From Pachyseris speciosa (taxonomy: Eukaryota > Cnidaria > Anthozoa > Scleractinia > Pachyseridae), in NCBI GenBank assembly GCA_016490735.1, contig JAEMWC010000030.1:1800001-1864000 (forward strand): 64,000 nucleotides of DNA, given 5' to 3'. This document shows positions 1 through 44,739 of the stretch, one piece after another. The translations under genes were made by a program, and so were the position numbers. Below the pieces are notes generated by a model, which worked only from the letters and a program-made list of their open reading frames with translations, was not told where the DNA came from and ran no database searches. Every line of letters begins with the position of its first letter. Position 1 is the stretch's first letter.

Positions 1-1
1 A

Positions 2-1616
2 TGCGAGCAGTCAACCGATTGTTTCAACGACAATGTGCGATTTAGTGGTGAACGTTACGAAGTGGAACTCCCGTGGAAGGAGAATCGTCCAGTCATATCG
101 AGTGATAACGAACTGTGTGTAAACCGTCTCAAATCTCTGCAACGAAGATTGTTGAAGGACCCAGAGTTAATTCAGGAATACCATCGAATCATTGAAGATC
201 AAATTAGACAGGGAATTGTGGAAAAGGTTCCCGCAGAGCAAGGCGAAGTCAACGAAAGCGAAACTGTGCATTATTTACCGCACCATGGTGTGATCCGAAG
301 AAGTCGAGAAACGACTGAGTTGAGAATCGTGTACGACGGATCAGCTAACCCACCTGGACGCAATCACTCATTGAACGATTGTCTGCAAACTGGTCCTAAT
401 TATACACCACAGTTGTTTGACACTCTTGTTAAATTTCGCTGGCACAAAATTGGTCTGACAGCCGATATCGAGAAGGCCTTTCTGATGGTTGGAATTAGCG
501 AAACCGACAAGGACATGCTGAGATTCTTGTGGTTTAAGGATCCTGGCGACCTGAATTCCAAAGTTGAACATTTAAGGTTTACGAGACTGGTGTTTGGACT
601 GAGACCATCGCCAGCCATTTTAAGATCGACGATTCGACACTATTTAGATGCGCAACTATCAGAGGAGTTCAACATGGAATTGATCCAGCGGTTAAAGAAT
701 TCCCTGTATGTGGATGATCTCGTTACCGGAGAAGCGAACGACGATGAGGTGTTGGATTTGTACTCGAAGTCCAAATCAATTATGCCGCGAGATGGATTCA
801 ATTTGCGAAAATGGAACACTAACTCGACCGTTGTACGAGAGGCAATCAACCGATCAACCGAGGGAGTGACGCCCCCATCTGTATCCGAAGTCGTAAAGTC
901 CGTCACCGAAGAAGATGAATCCTATGCAAAGGCCACAACAGGACCACCAGTCAATGACGACAAGACCGCTGACAGCAATATTGTCAAGGTGTTGGGCTCG
1001 ATTTGGAATATTGCAACCGATGAGTTCACGTTTGACTTGTCTGATCTTTCAGAACAAGCTAAGCTGCTTCCGACTACAAGGCGATCGTTGCTGAAGATCC
1101 CGGCTAAAATATTTGATCCGCTTGGACTGTTGAGCCCATTTACTATACAGTGGAAGGTCTTATTTCAAGTACTTTGTAATGAGCGCACCGATTAGGATGA
1201 ACAATTGAGTCACGAACACTTGAAGAAGTGGAATTCACTCATTGCCGAACTTCCAACACTGAACAGTGTTTGCATACCTAGATGTTACTTCGACAGCCAT
1301 TCAGCACGTTTGCTGAAATCAGCGCAACTTCACTGTTTCAGCGATGCATCTGAAAGAGCGTACGCAGCGGTCATTTATCTTCGCTCGCTTTACGAGGATG
1401 GACATGTGGAGGTCAATTTAATCGCATCGAAAACCAAGATTGCACCGTTAAAGAAACAGAGCATCACCAGGCTTGAGTTACTCGGCGCTACGATTCTGGC
1501 ACGACTGGCTAAAACTGTGCAGAACGCCTTGCCTCAGAAGTTAGAAACTGTGTACTGGTTCGACTCCATGACAGCCTTATGCTGGATCAGGAACACAAGG
1601 CCATGGAAACAGTATG
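2..1616 (+). pseudogene. BEL/Pao pol, reverse transcriptase and RNase H part (broken)
   Basis: Seen: an open frame with the linker residues YEVELPW near the start, the reverse transcriptase catalytic box YVDDLVTG at about 706-729, then the BEL-type RNase H region with SDAS near 1340 and the conserved stretch RLELLGA. A TAG at 1193-1195 interrupts the frame in the connection region; downstream codons continue in the same frame, so it is a single nonsense change. The RNase H stretch is cut at 1617 by a retrozyme insertion after the residues WKQY. Known: these domains copy the element's RNA into DNA in cytoplasmic particles. Inferred: inactive copy. Confidence 0.9.
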
Positions 1617-1953
1617 AAAACGTAAAGCTTGTGGGATGTGGCTGGAGTGACAAGGATACTTCACAAATTAATGTGATCAAGTAAGCTGAAGCCACTCAAA
1701 AGGCACTAAGGCCACAAGGTAGCGGGCATTACCCCTTAAATCTACCAAAGCAAAGATTGAGCCCAAGCATTAGCAGCCATGGACAACTGTTTCGGCCTTG
1801 TTAGGCCTCATCAGCATGGCATAGCTAATGCTCAGGCTCAAGTACCCACATATCAATAAAACAAGCAATGAAAACGTAAAGCTTGTGGGATGTGGCTGGA
1901 GTGACAAGGATACTTCACAAATTAATGTGATCAAGTAAGCTGAAGTATGTCAA
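1617..1953 (-). mobile_element. Retrozyme insertion 1 (hammerhead element, 254-bp unit, 1.3 units)
   Basis: A 337-bp insert in BEL/Pao pol. Exact 11-bp target duplications GAAACAGTATG flank it at 1606-1616 and 1954-1964. It holds one full 254-bp unit plus about 75 bp of a second: the text starting AAAACGTAAAGC at 1617 restarts at 1871. RNA sense is the minus strand. The same unit recurs at 13981-14814, 28777-29070 and 62612-63148. Tandem units of ~255 bp, a type I hammerhead per unit, ends that differ between copies and 11-13 bp target duplications match metazoan small retrozymes, which are inferred to be reverse-transcribed from circular RNA. Confidence 0.88.
1759..1839 (-). ncRNA. Type I hammerhead ribozyme 1
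   Basis: On the minus strand the core CTGATGA is followed by stem II (GGCC, loop TAACAA, GGCC), then GAAA, a stem III made of ACAG/TTGT without a spare loop, and the cleavage trinucleotide GTC. The long stem I pairs GCCATG with CATGGC and GCATTAGC with GCTAATGC around an internal loop suited to the stem I-stem II tertiary contact. All catalytic-core bases are present. Stem III has one G-U pair that the other copies lack. Confidence 0.88.
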
Positions 1954-3869
1954 GAAACAGTATGTCATGAGCAGGGTGCAAGAGAACCGTGAGAGCACCA
2001 CTCCAGCATGATCTTGGAAATTCTGCCCCGGCGAACAGAATCCAGCCGATATCCCTTCGCGTGGATTGACAGCGAGCGAACTGGTTACCGAGCACAAATG
2101 GTGGAAGGGTCCAGAATGTCTGTACAACGTTGAAGAAGAATGGCCACGTGAGGACAACGCCCACTCCGAGAACGAAAATGCCATGAAAGAGATCGTAAAG
2201 AATCCTGCAACTATTACACATGTTTTGTTCAGTGGTGAACAAGTGCGACAGACTGGCTTACATCAAGTCATTGATGCTAACCGCTACAGTAGCTTGACAA
2301 AATTGTTGCGGGTCACTGCTTACGTCCTTCGATTTGCAAGGAGATCAAGGGAGAAGAGGGGTCCCAAATTGAACGCAGAAGAAATCCGATATGCCAAAGA
2401 ACTGTGGATTAAGTCCATACAGAACCAATCATTTCCAGAGGAAGTGTGCCATTTGATGTCGACAGGAAAAACGCCCGCTCCAATTCTTGTGCGACAGTTT
2501 GACCTCTACATAGATGAGAGAGGTATCGTGCGATGCAAGGGTAGAATTCAGAACAGTTCATTCAATCAAGAAGCCAAAACTCCAATGTTGTTGCCTTCGA
2601 AGCATCACGTGATGGATTTGATTGTCGGTGACAATCACCAGCGGATGCTGCACAGCGGAGTAAACACAACGTTGACGTCTGTGAGAGAGCGGTTTTGGAT
2701 ATTGCAAGGTAGACGAGCTGTCAAGAGGTGCCTAAGAAGATGCGTGACGTGCCGAAAGGGGCAGCGACAGCCATTCCCACTACCACAGACACCCGATTTA
2801 CCCGAAGAACGAGTTTCTGATTGTCCACCTTTCACACACACAGGTGTGGACTTCGCAGGTCCTTTATACACGACAGATAAAGGAGGAGCAAACACAGATG
2901 AAGCTCGGGCATACGTTTGCCTGTTTACGCGCGCCTCTACTAGAGCCTTACACTTGGAGCTAACAAGACGACTGAGAGCCGAAGCCTTTCTATTGGCTTT
3001 TCGCCGAATTACTAATAGAAGAGCTTTGCCAGCCACATTACTATCGGACAATGCCAAGACATTCAAGTCTGCTTCAAAGGAAGTTGTGAAAATATCAAGA
3101 GCCCAAGAAGTTCTACATTTCATGGCAAACAACGGTGTAACGTGGAAATTTATTGTTGACAAAGCTCCATGGTGGGGCGGATTCTGGGAACGCTTAGTTC
3201 AAACCGTAAAAAGACCGCTCAAGAAAGTGATCGGACGTAGTTGTCTGAGTTTCGAAGAGCTCAGTACCCTACTGACGGAAGTGGAATGTGTCGTTAATGC
3301 CAGACCTCTAGCATACGTTTACGACGACTTGGGCGGTGTGAATTTTGCGCTAACTCCTTCACACTTGCAATTGATCAATGGTCCACGCTTGCAGAACACT
3401 CCCAATTCAAGCCACTTTGAGATTGTTAGCACCCATGACACGCTGACGCGACGATCACAGCACCAGAAACGCCTGCTGAATCAGTTTACAGCTACCTGGA
3501 GAAAGGAGTATTTGGTCAACTTACGCGAAACGCACGCTACGAATTCGAGGAGAAAGGGAGAGAATCCGGAAATTGCTGTTGGTGACGTAGTACTGCTTCA
3601 GAATGATTCGACTAAGAGAGCACTGTGGAAATTAGCGATCGTGAAAGAAATGCTAGCAGGAAGTGACGGCCAGATCAGTGCGGGTAGCAGATACTGGACA
3701 CTTACTCAAGAGGAGTGTCAAGCATTTGATTCCCATCGAAGTGAAGGCCAACGTTGACCCATTGCCGCAGCCCGAGAGTTCAGTTCGGTCTGAACAAGGA
3801 ACAGTAACGGTTGACAGCAGACCTCGACGGAGGGCGGCGATTGATGGAGAAATTCTACGGAGACTGTGA
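1954..3869 (+). pseudogene. BEL/Pao pol, integrase and C-terminal part (broken)
   Basis: The pol frame resumes right after the retrozyme and its second target-duplication copy. It meets a TGA at 2009-2011 and is then open from about 2012 to 3757. It shows an HHCC-type zinc-binding region (CRRCVTCRKGQ at about 2740), then the integrase catalytic core with a D in HTGVDFAGP (~2840), a D in LLSDNAKTF (~3045) and an E in WWGGFWERLVQTVK (~3190), i.e. a DDE triad. A C-terminal DUF5641-like region follows. Near 3672 the homology moves to another frame, which ends at 3869. So the copy has one more nonsense codon and one frameshift. Integrase would insert the DNA copy; this one cannot be made intact. 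Confidence 0.88.
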
Positions 3870-4839
3870 CCTTAAGAACTTTGACTATTTGAATTTTGCT
3901 GAACGTTTTCGTGTTTCAATTTTCTCGAACTTTGCAGTATGTTGCAATGAAACTGAGACCACAAGTGGTCTTCAAGGACTCATTAATTTGCGAGCTTCAT
4001 TTGTTGTATTTGTTTTGTTATTTCACAAGTACATCTGTATCACTAAGTGTGAACAGATGCGGGGAGTGAAGAAATGATTGACTGTTCATAGTGACGTGAT
4101 TTGAACCACATGCTTTCGCAAACTAGCTAGGTCTCGTTTTACAACAATCTTGTATGATTCTCGCTTAGTTATGGTGGAATTTGAATCCAACGATTAAACA
4201 AGTTAAAATTGGTGGTGGACGAACTCTAAATATTTGAAAACAGGTTTTTTTTTCACAACTAATACGATGCGTTGGTATTGAGTTACAGCAGCCAAAAAAA
4301 AAAACTTTGGGCTGTGTGTAACATCTCGGTGAGGGTAAAAAGTGGAATGAGTTTGCGGAATGGCATGTGGCATGACCTGCGGAATGGCATAATTATGCGG
4401 GATGTAATATATGCAGAAATGGCCCAAAGAAATTAATTCAACTAAAAGAGTTAATTATTCTACAGCCTAACATAGTGAACTAATCTTCACCGGACTTGTT
4501 TCGTTTAAGCATTACACTTATGAACTCTTGAGGTGATTAAATTTACCTTCAGTTTTACTTTCACAGGATTAGTCTGCTCGCGAATGATATTTGCTGCGTA
4601 TTTGTGAAGCTATTCACGAAAGAATCGTTTGGTTGCCAGTTTGGCTTTTGCCATCTTGTCAATTTCACGGTGTAGATCAAATTCTTTTGGCAGTTTTGAA
4701 ATGGATTAAATAAAATTATTTTTCCGGGGTCGATTGTAAGAGATTTGGGAACGAAGCCTCGCAGAGGTTTATTATGGTTTTCAGAGTATCTCACATCGGA
4801 CGCGCTGCTTTTGTTATATTTTATGTATAACTGTTTTCG
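3870..4839. other. Spacer after BEL/Pao pol, no gene recognised
   Basis: AT-rich DNA with only short chance ORFs. The first few hundred bases probably include the 3' LTR of the BEL/Pao element (pol ends at 3869 just before it). No splice-bounded coding segment could be supported. Confidence 0.5.
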
Positions 4840-5273
4840 GTGCTCGCGTTGCTGCCTCGTCGATGATCGAGCGACAAACGAGGAAAATATAATCAGTTGC
4901 GAACTGACTAATCCTATAAAAGCAAACTCAAGATAAATCACTTCAAGGGTTCATTTGTAAAATATTTATATCAAGTGTATCAAAGAAAGCCCTTGAAGCA
5001 AGCCCTGTGTTGAGCAGTGCTCGTAAGCTAGTTGCTGATCACGGTGACAACAAAATGTTGAAAAAAAATTGGATTTGACTGAGAAATTTTCATGCAGTGT
5101 AGAGCACTGCTCTACACGGGGCTTGCTTTGATAGACTTGATAAAAATATTTTACAAATAAAACCTTGAAGTGATTTATCTCGAGTTTGCTTTTATAGAAT
5201 GAGTCAGTTCGCAACTGACTAGATTTTCCTCGTTTATCGCTCGATCTTCGACGAGGCGACAACGCGAGCACTT
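4840..5273. repeat. Inverted repeat / foldback element, arms about 140-160 bp
   Basis: The left arm (about 4840-5000, from the GCTCGCGTTG region through AAATCACTTCAAGG) is the imperfect reverse complement of the right arm (about 5110-5273). A ~100-bp unrelated centre separates them. The chance ORFs on both strands here are by-products of the symmetry. It looks like a foldback MITE without coding capacity, downstream of the death-effector-domain exon. Confidence 0.75.
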
Positions 5274-5388
5274 GTTTTCCTATTATTCCGCAAACTCATT
5301 CCTCCTTTTACCCTCACCGGTAACATCTGTCTGAAATCTGAAAACTAAGCGTACCCATTCAGTACAAAGTTCCAATAATTCTACGTAC

Positions 5389-5677
5389 CATAGGGGGATG
5401 TTGAAAAACGCTCCACTTTGCCGGCGAGATCTTTCCTCCCAATCGCTTTCAGCATATCTTTTAAAAAACACAAATTTTGAGGAGTGATTCTCCCGTCTTG
5501 CTCCAGAATATCGAAGAGCTTGAACCCACTGGAAACATTCTCTATCAACCCTCGCGGAATAACGTCTATGCAGGCGAATTTTAACTCCTCCAAATCACTG
5601 GTCGAGAGTTCCGATGACAATTGAAGAAGTAGCTTTCTGTAAGGGTTTAATCGCCGTTCATCTTGTGCAAACGCCAT
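5389..5677 (-). CDS. Death effector domain protein, first coding exon (FADD/caspase-8-like)
   Basis: The ATG at 5677 opens a 96-codon exon that ends at a GT donor (GTACGT) at 5388, phase 1. Residues ~10-91 form a death effector domain: the hydrophobic helix pattern LLLQLSSEL, then DLEELKFAC, FKLFDILEQ and a closing RKDLAGKV that matches the RxDL charge-triad motif of DEDs. Such domains bind each other in apoptosis and innate-immunity complexes built from FADD, caspase-8/10 and c-FLIP. The rest of the protein is spliced from lower coordinates and was not found here, so FADD, initiator caspase or another DED adaptor all remain possible. Longer in-frame upstream sequence exists, but this ATG sits directly before the domain. 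It is divergent from DHX38, 356 bp apart. Confidence 0.75.
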
Positions 5678-6033
5678 CGCTGTACAATGGGCGAAGACGA
5701 AAACAGAGGTAAATATATATGCACATATTTTACTCTCGTACTTCCGCCTCGGGGAATGCGAGCCAATCCCGTGACATTGGGTAATGCCAGTCTCGTCCCC
5801 AAAGCCTACGTTACCCTTGGCGCTGGCCAAAAGGATCGCAGCCTCTGGGAACGAGATGGGGTAATAATGTGGTCAGCAGATTACAATCACATGACATGAG
5901 TAGCAAAGATGGCGGCTGTTGGCTGAATCTTCTTTGAATTGTGCTGCAGGAAATTGCTGTGTTATGTTTGGAGATAATTTGTTTCAAGGATCCTAACCAT
6001 CACTCCTGAGTGGTTGCTGATTCTTTCGCCGTC
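5678..6033. promoter_or_regulatory. Probable bidirectional promoter, DED gene (-) and DHX38 (+)
   Basis: These 356 bp separate the two divergent start codons. No TATA box stands out at a standard distance on either side. The spacing suggests a shared housekeeping-type promoter plus both 5' UTRs. This is inferred from arrangement alone; transcription starts are not visible. Confidence 0.45.
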
Positions 6034-40837
<34,804 letters not shown>

Positions 40838-41421
40838 TAGTAGTGTATACCTGCAATGCATCTTGACTGTAAGACCACGTTAAATACTGTGGACGCCCTT
40901 CTCTGGTTAAATGAATGGTTTGCGGTGGAGTTCGCGAAATCTTCACTTCTACTAGCCTCCTTTGTTTTAAACCTTGCGTGAATCGTTTGTGAGACAAGCC
41001 AAAGGAAAGAAGATATTCGTAGCAGGGACAGGGCGATCCGACAATTTACTCATCCTTACAGTTAACATTGGACCCTCCACCTCGTTCTTAAGATCAATTT
41101 TTCGCGACCTAAGCGAGAGTAAAGTCACCTCTTCTGAAGCAGTTATTTCCTTTATAAATTTGTCTCGCCATACGACCGCTGGCGTTAAGTAAAAAAAAAT
41201 TATGGAAACCTGAAGAGTCATTACTGTATGTGATAACAAATTGAAAGGTATGCCGCCTTTTGCGTCATGCTTCCTAGTTGGTTTGTTTTTGCCTTTGCGT
41301 CTTCCTTTTTGTTCACCAGAACTTGACGCAAACATCTCTGTGAATACCACCACTTTTATGCTCAATTTTGTATGTAGTCTTATTTCGTATAGTCCGAGAT
41401 AATGTACTTTATTGACTTGTA

Positions 41422-41427
41422 AATAAA
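41422..41427 (+). terminator. DHX38: Polyadenylation signal AATAAA, probable DHX38 3' end
   Basis: First AATAAA downstream of the DHX38 stop (585 bp after it). Cleavage would follow within ~30 bp. Confidence 0.55.
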
Positions 41428-41572
41428 CTGTAAAGCTGGCCTTGATCTCGCTTGACTTGAGTTGTCTATGGAATTTGTAATGCTCAGTTAACGTTTTGCC
41501 ACGTTAAGCGACCGGAAGTTATTGTTACGGCTTTTTCGCGATTTGGAAAAAAGGGTTAAAATGCCAAGTAGT

Positions 41573-41573
<1 letters not shown>

Positions 41574-41613
<40 letters not shown>
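41574..41613. repeat. (AGC)n trinucleotide repeat
   Basis: About 13 AGC/CAG units in intergenic DNA, not in a coding frame. Confidence 0.95.
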
Positions 41614-41617
<4 letters not shown>

Positions 41618-42239
41618 TATTAAGAAAATCATAAGTATGAATTTACACTTATTCATTGCAAATTTATCGGAAATTTAAAAACGTGATAATTAGGCTAAAT
41701 GTGCATCCTTTTTTCTTTCGTACTAGAGAGACTGTATTTCATGGTACGTTGTGCCATATTACGGTTTTAAGCCTGGTTTTCACTAGCGACGCAAGCACAA
41801 GCGCAGGCATAAGTAGTTTATGCCAAGTGAAAACGAACGTCGTTTTCACACAACGCAAGCATAAGCGCAAGCACAAGAAAAAGCTGTGAAATAGGGGCTG
41901 TTGTGCTTGCATCGTTAGTGAAAGTGGCAGGTTACTGCAAAGAGTCTGCTGAGGAGATCGTGCGGGCCTTTGAGTGTGTTGCCATCCATTAGGCAAACCA
42001 GAGCCAAAATTATGACATGTTGCTCTGAAATAACACTTGTAAGAGCAAAAGAATTTTCAAGGTTGCACTCGTCTTTTCCCTTTCCACCCGCAGCCTCGTC
42101 CCAAGCATGTTGTCGGTATTCAAAATGGCGGTAGCAAAAAATGGGTCTTCAAATGACGGGTTAAGTAAATTCAACATCTGATTGGCCACGCAAGGCTGGT
42201 CTAATAGAAAACTTGCTAGAAATGATCCACTTTTATTTA
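41614..42239. other. Intergenic DNA between DHX38 and the 42 kb tRNA-like element
   Basis: No gene recognised. A short tandem-like stretch around 41800-41880 repeats GCAAGCACAAGCGCA/AAGCATAAGCGCAAGC words. Confidence 0.5.
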
Positions 42240-42460
42240 AATATCTTTATGTGGGAATGAATATATGAAAATCATATATTTGAACACTACTTTTAAGAAG
42301 TGAACATAAAGCCTGAAAAAAAATTATGCTTGTACGGGAATCGAACCCCCGACCTCTGCGATATCGGTACAATTCTCTACCAACTGAGCTAACAAACCAA
42401 CTGGGAGCTGGTCATTTTGTTAGTTCGTGACATACCAGTGAGTGATATAACTATTTTGGT
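42240..42460 (-). mobile_element. Solo tRNA-like retroelement, relative of the 62 kb array
   Basis: The order of parts matches the unit at 61.6-63.3 kb: on the minus strand a leader with CTCCCAGTT, a tRNA-like domain, then a spacer starting near TTTTTTTTCAGGC and an AT-rich ATATGATTTTCATATAT-like tail. Only one unit is present. Confidence 0.5.
42328..42398 (-). repeat. tRNA-like sequence (not a canonical tRNA gene)
   Basis: The D arm (GCTCAGTTGGTAGAGA), the T arm GGGGGTTCGATTCCC and most of the acceptor stem pair. The anticodon arm TTGTACCGATATCGCAG does not form a normal 5-bp stem, and position 33 is C. It shares ACCG-TATCGC with the 62 kb copies. Confidence 0.6.
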
Positions 42461-42760
42461 ATTCCACTATAAACGGGCGTTTCTTTACGCCGGGGCAAAT
42501 ATTCTGTAACGCTTCTCATTACTGCTAGGGTTATCAACTTGGGAGAAGAAAGCAAGTACTTCCTCAAACAAAACATGTGAACCACACAAGATTTCGTGTT
42601 AATACGTGACGTTATTTTAACACAAGCAAATATTTAGAAGAACTCTAAAAAGGCCTTGGAAAGAAAACGAACTGTTGAATGTAAAGTATGTAATTATGTT
42701 TGAAACGTAAAAGGTTGTCGAGAATTCTAAAGTATTAAATTACGATGACTAAAATTATCG

Positions 42761-43024
42761 CTTTTTGGTTTAATAACGATTCCATGCTAAATAATCAATC
42801 AATCAATCAATCTATGATTTTGATTATTAATAACGATCACTATAACTTCGCGTACACAGCGTTTTTCGAGTTGGCTTGTTCATGGCTGTTGTAATTGGCC
42901 AGAATAGTAACTGGGGTTTTCGTTTTACGATTCACAAATGAAAACCCTTGTTAACAATGAACTAATTCATGATCAATTAAATAATAAATTTTATTGAAAC
43001 TAAACTAAAAAGTTTAACAACCTC
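42761..43024. other. Intergenic, MITE remnant near 42890
   Basis: A diverged piece of the family at 19421-19674 (GTAATTGGCCAGAATAGTAACTGG region). No gene. Confidence 0.4.
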
Positions 43025-43568
43025 CTAGTACTCCAGTGGGTCCATTCCTTCTGGCCCACCTCCTCTCTTTCTTTTCGCTTTCTTCACTGTAAGTTTCTTT
43101 ATTCGATTTTCCCTCCTTTGAAAACAGTAAAATGCAGCACAACGGAACGTACGTGATTGCAACACTTCAGCAAATGAAAAAAGCTGTGTGAGGTAATCCG
43201 TGGTAACCGAAAAAAGTTGGGCCTTGAGTGAAAGGCTCTTACCATTTTGAAAAATCTAGTCACCCACATTGGTTAGATTGAAAATGAAGTGAGATGTTCT
43301 ACAAACTCTCAACAGGGGATGCAACCGGCTTGTGGACATTCGAAGGCCGGCTAGTTCTTATTATCAAAATGAACGCCTCTTGGGCGAAACTAAATCGCTG
43401 TTCAAGTCAGAGCTAAGCACATGGATTGAAAACGTGGCAATACATACTTTTTGTCTTGCCCCATTCACGTGAGGTTTGACCCTCGGACCACATTCATCGT
43501 CATCGTCCTTGTCATCAAGAAGAGAGTACACTTTTGCAGGGCTTTTGGAAAGTTTTCTTGGACGCGTT
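43025..43568 (-). CDS. Possible 3' exons of an unidentified minus-strand gene
   Basis: On the minus strand, 43568-43448 is bounded by a CAG acceptor and a GTATGT donor and reads SPAKVYSLLDDKDDDDE, an acidic gene-like stretch. A second segment starting at 43115 after TTTTCAAAG reads either EGKSNKETYSEESEKK (in phase with the first exon) or, in another frame, RENRIKKLTVKKAKRKRGG to a TAG at 43025. The two best-looking frames do not join in phase, so the model is uncertain. I do not recognise the protein, and no upstream exon was found. Confidence 0.28.
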
Positions 43569-43571
43569 CTG

Positions 43572-43588
43572 GTAAGTAAGTGAGTAAC

Positions 43589-43621
<33 letters not shown>

Positions 43622-43692
43622 GAGTCAGTCAGTGAGTCAGTCAGTAGAGGTAGGTGGGTAGGTAGGTAGGTAGGTAGGTAGGTAGGTAGGTA
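43572..43692. repeat. (AAGT)n, (CAGT)n and (GGTA)n compound microsatellite
   Basis: GTAAGTAAGT units, then GAGTCAGTCA units, then GTAGGTAGGT units. On the minus strand it reads as pyrimidine-rich tetranucleotides leading to a possible splice acceptor at 43569-43571. Confidence 0.9.
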
Positions 43693-44060
43693 AGTAATTA
43701 ACAATTTTATTTAAAGAGTGTAACACGTAACAGTATGGACTGACAAACTAGTGGTTCTCTAAAAACTAATATATAAAAAAGACGCTAAAAAGATAAGAAA
43801 GAAGTTAGGAGAAGAAAAAAACAGGTCAGGACAAGGAAAACAGAACAAAAAATTCTTTTAGAGGCTTCACCAAAATTGCTTAGAATTCTTAACAAACAGA
43901 AGTACACTATTAAGTTAACGTTGTAGCATGAAAGCCTCAAGCTTTACTTTTCTAGACCACAAGTTTCGAAAACTTTGTATGTCGCTACTTTAAATTCCGT
44001 AATGATTTGTCGCCGGTTGATTCTTCCTGTAATTGGTTAGCAAAATGCGCGCCACTTTAA

Positions 44061-44410
44061 CTATTTAACAATTAGATTATGAGCTCGAGATTTCTATCGC
44101 GTGATAGCTGATGAGGGCGCTGCCCGAATCAGCTACCACGCATGGAAATTGAGAGCGAATAACCTAATTGTTTTAGATATTAGCGTTCTATCACGAATAC
44201 TGTCTGCTGTCGTTCTATCACGAATGCTCTGATTGGCTTCGCTACTCGCTATCTATTCTGTGTTTAGTTGTTTAGTTTTGAACAACTAATAGATAGTGGT
44301 TTTGATAGTGGTTTTGAACAACTAATAGATAGTGGTAGCTGATTCGGACAGCGCCCTCATCAGCTATCACGCGATAGAAATCTCGAGCTCATAATCTAAT
44401 TGTTAAATAG
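44061..44410. repeat. 350-bp inverted repeat upstream of the stathmin-domain gene
   Basis: The ends CTATTTAACAATTAGATTAT and its complement extend inward for ~70 bp (GAGCTCGAGATTTCTATCGC). The centre contains a short tandem of GATAGTGGTTTTGAACAACTA. Its edge is 330 bp before the gene start. Confidence 0.82.
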
Positions 44411-44739
44411 AACAAAGCCAAAATCAATCGTGACTTGCTTGCACGCTCTTTCCCGCGCTTGGTGCTATTAGCTTTGGATTCCGCTCAGTCCGCGTGGCCC
44501 TACTTTCCTCTGTTATGATTGGCCAGAGAAATCAATCATTGCTCTAATGTTCTAAAATAAAAGACTGGCGCGCGCAAGAACACGTAATAAACGAGTCCAA
44601 GGCAACGCATAGCTTATGTCACAAGTTTCGGTGACTCAGTGTTGACGGACACGGTTTGTGTACGTTGCACCAAAACTAGCTTTGCGCAGAATAACTGAGA
44701 AGATTTTAAAACAATTCCTGTCCAAGTTGGTTGCAAACG

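Larger units (their letters stand above)
1..3900 (+). mobile_element. BEL/Pao LTR retrotransposon remnant, truncated by window start
   Basis: The reading frame is already open at base 2 and runs through reverse transcriptase, RNase H and integrase in BEL/Pao order. No gag, protease or 5' LTR is in the window. A 3' LTR probably begins near 3866, but it cannot be defined without its partner. The copy is dead: nonsense codons at 1193-1195 and 2009-2011, a frameshift near 3672, and a retrozyme insertion at 1617-1953 flanked by an 11-bp duplication of the pol sequence. It lies downstream of the death-effector-domain exon on that gene's strand, so it may sit in one of its introns. Confidence 0.9.

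Noticed and set aside
1..3900. Complete active LTR retrotransposon
   Set aside because: Truncated at the window edge, two nonsense codons, a frameshift and an insertion.
4561..5271. Minus-strand ORFs as further exons of the DED gene
   Set aside because: They lie in a foldback repeat, read similar peptides on both arms, and no acceptor in phase 1 continues the DED exon convincingly.
44100..44380. Hammerhead-like GCTGATGAG within the 44 kb inverted repeat
   Set aside because: CTGATGAG occurs, but no stem II plus GAAA and no cleavage triplet at the right place.
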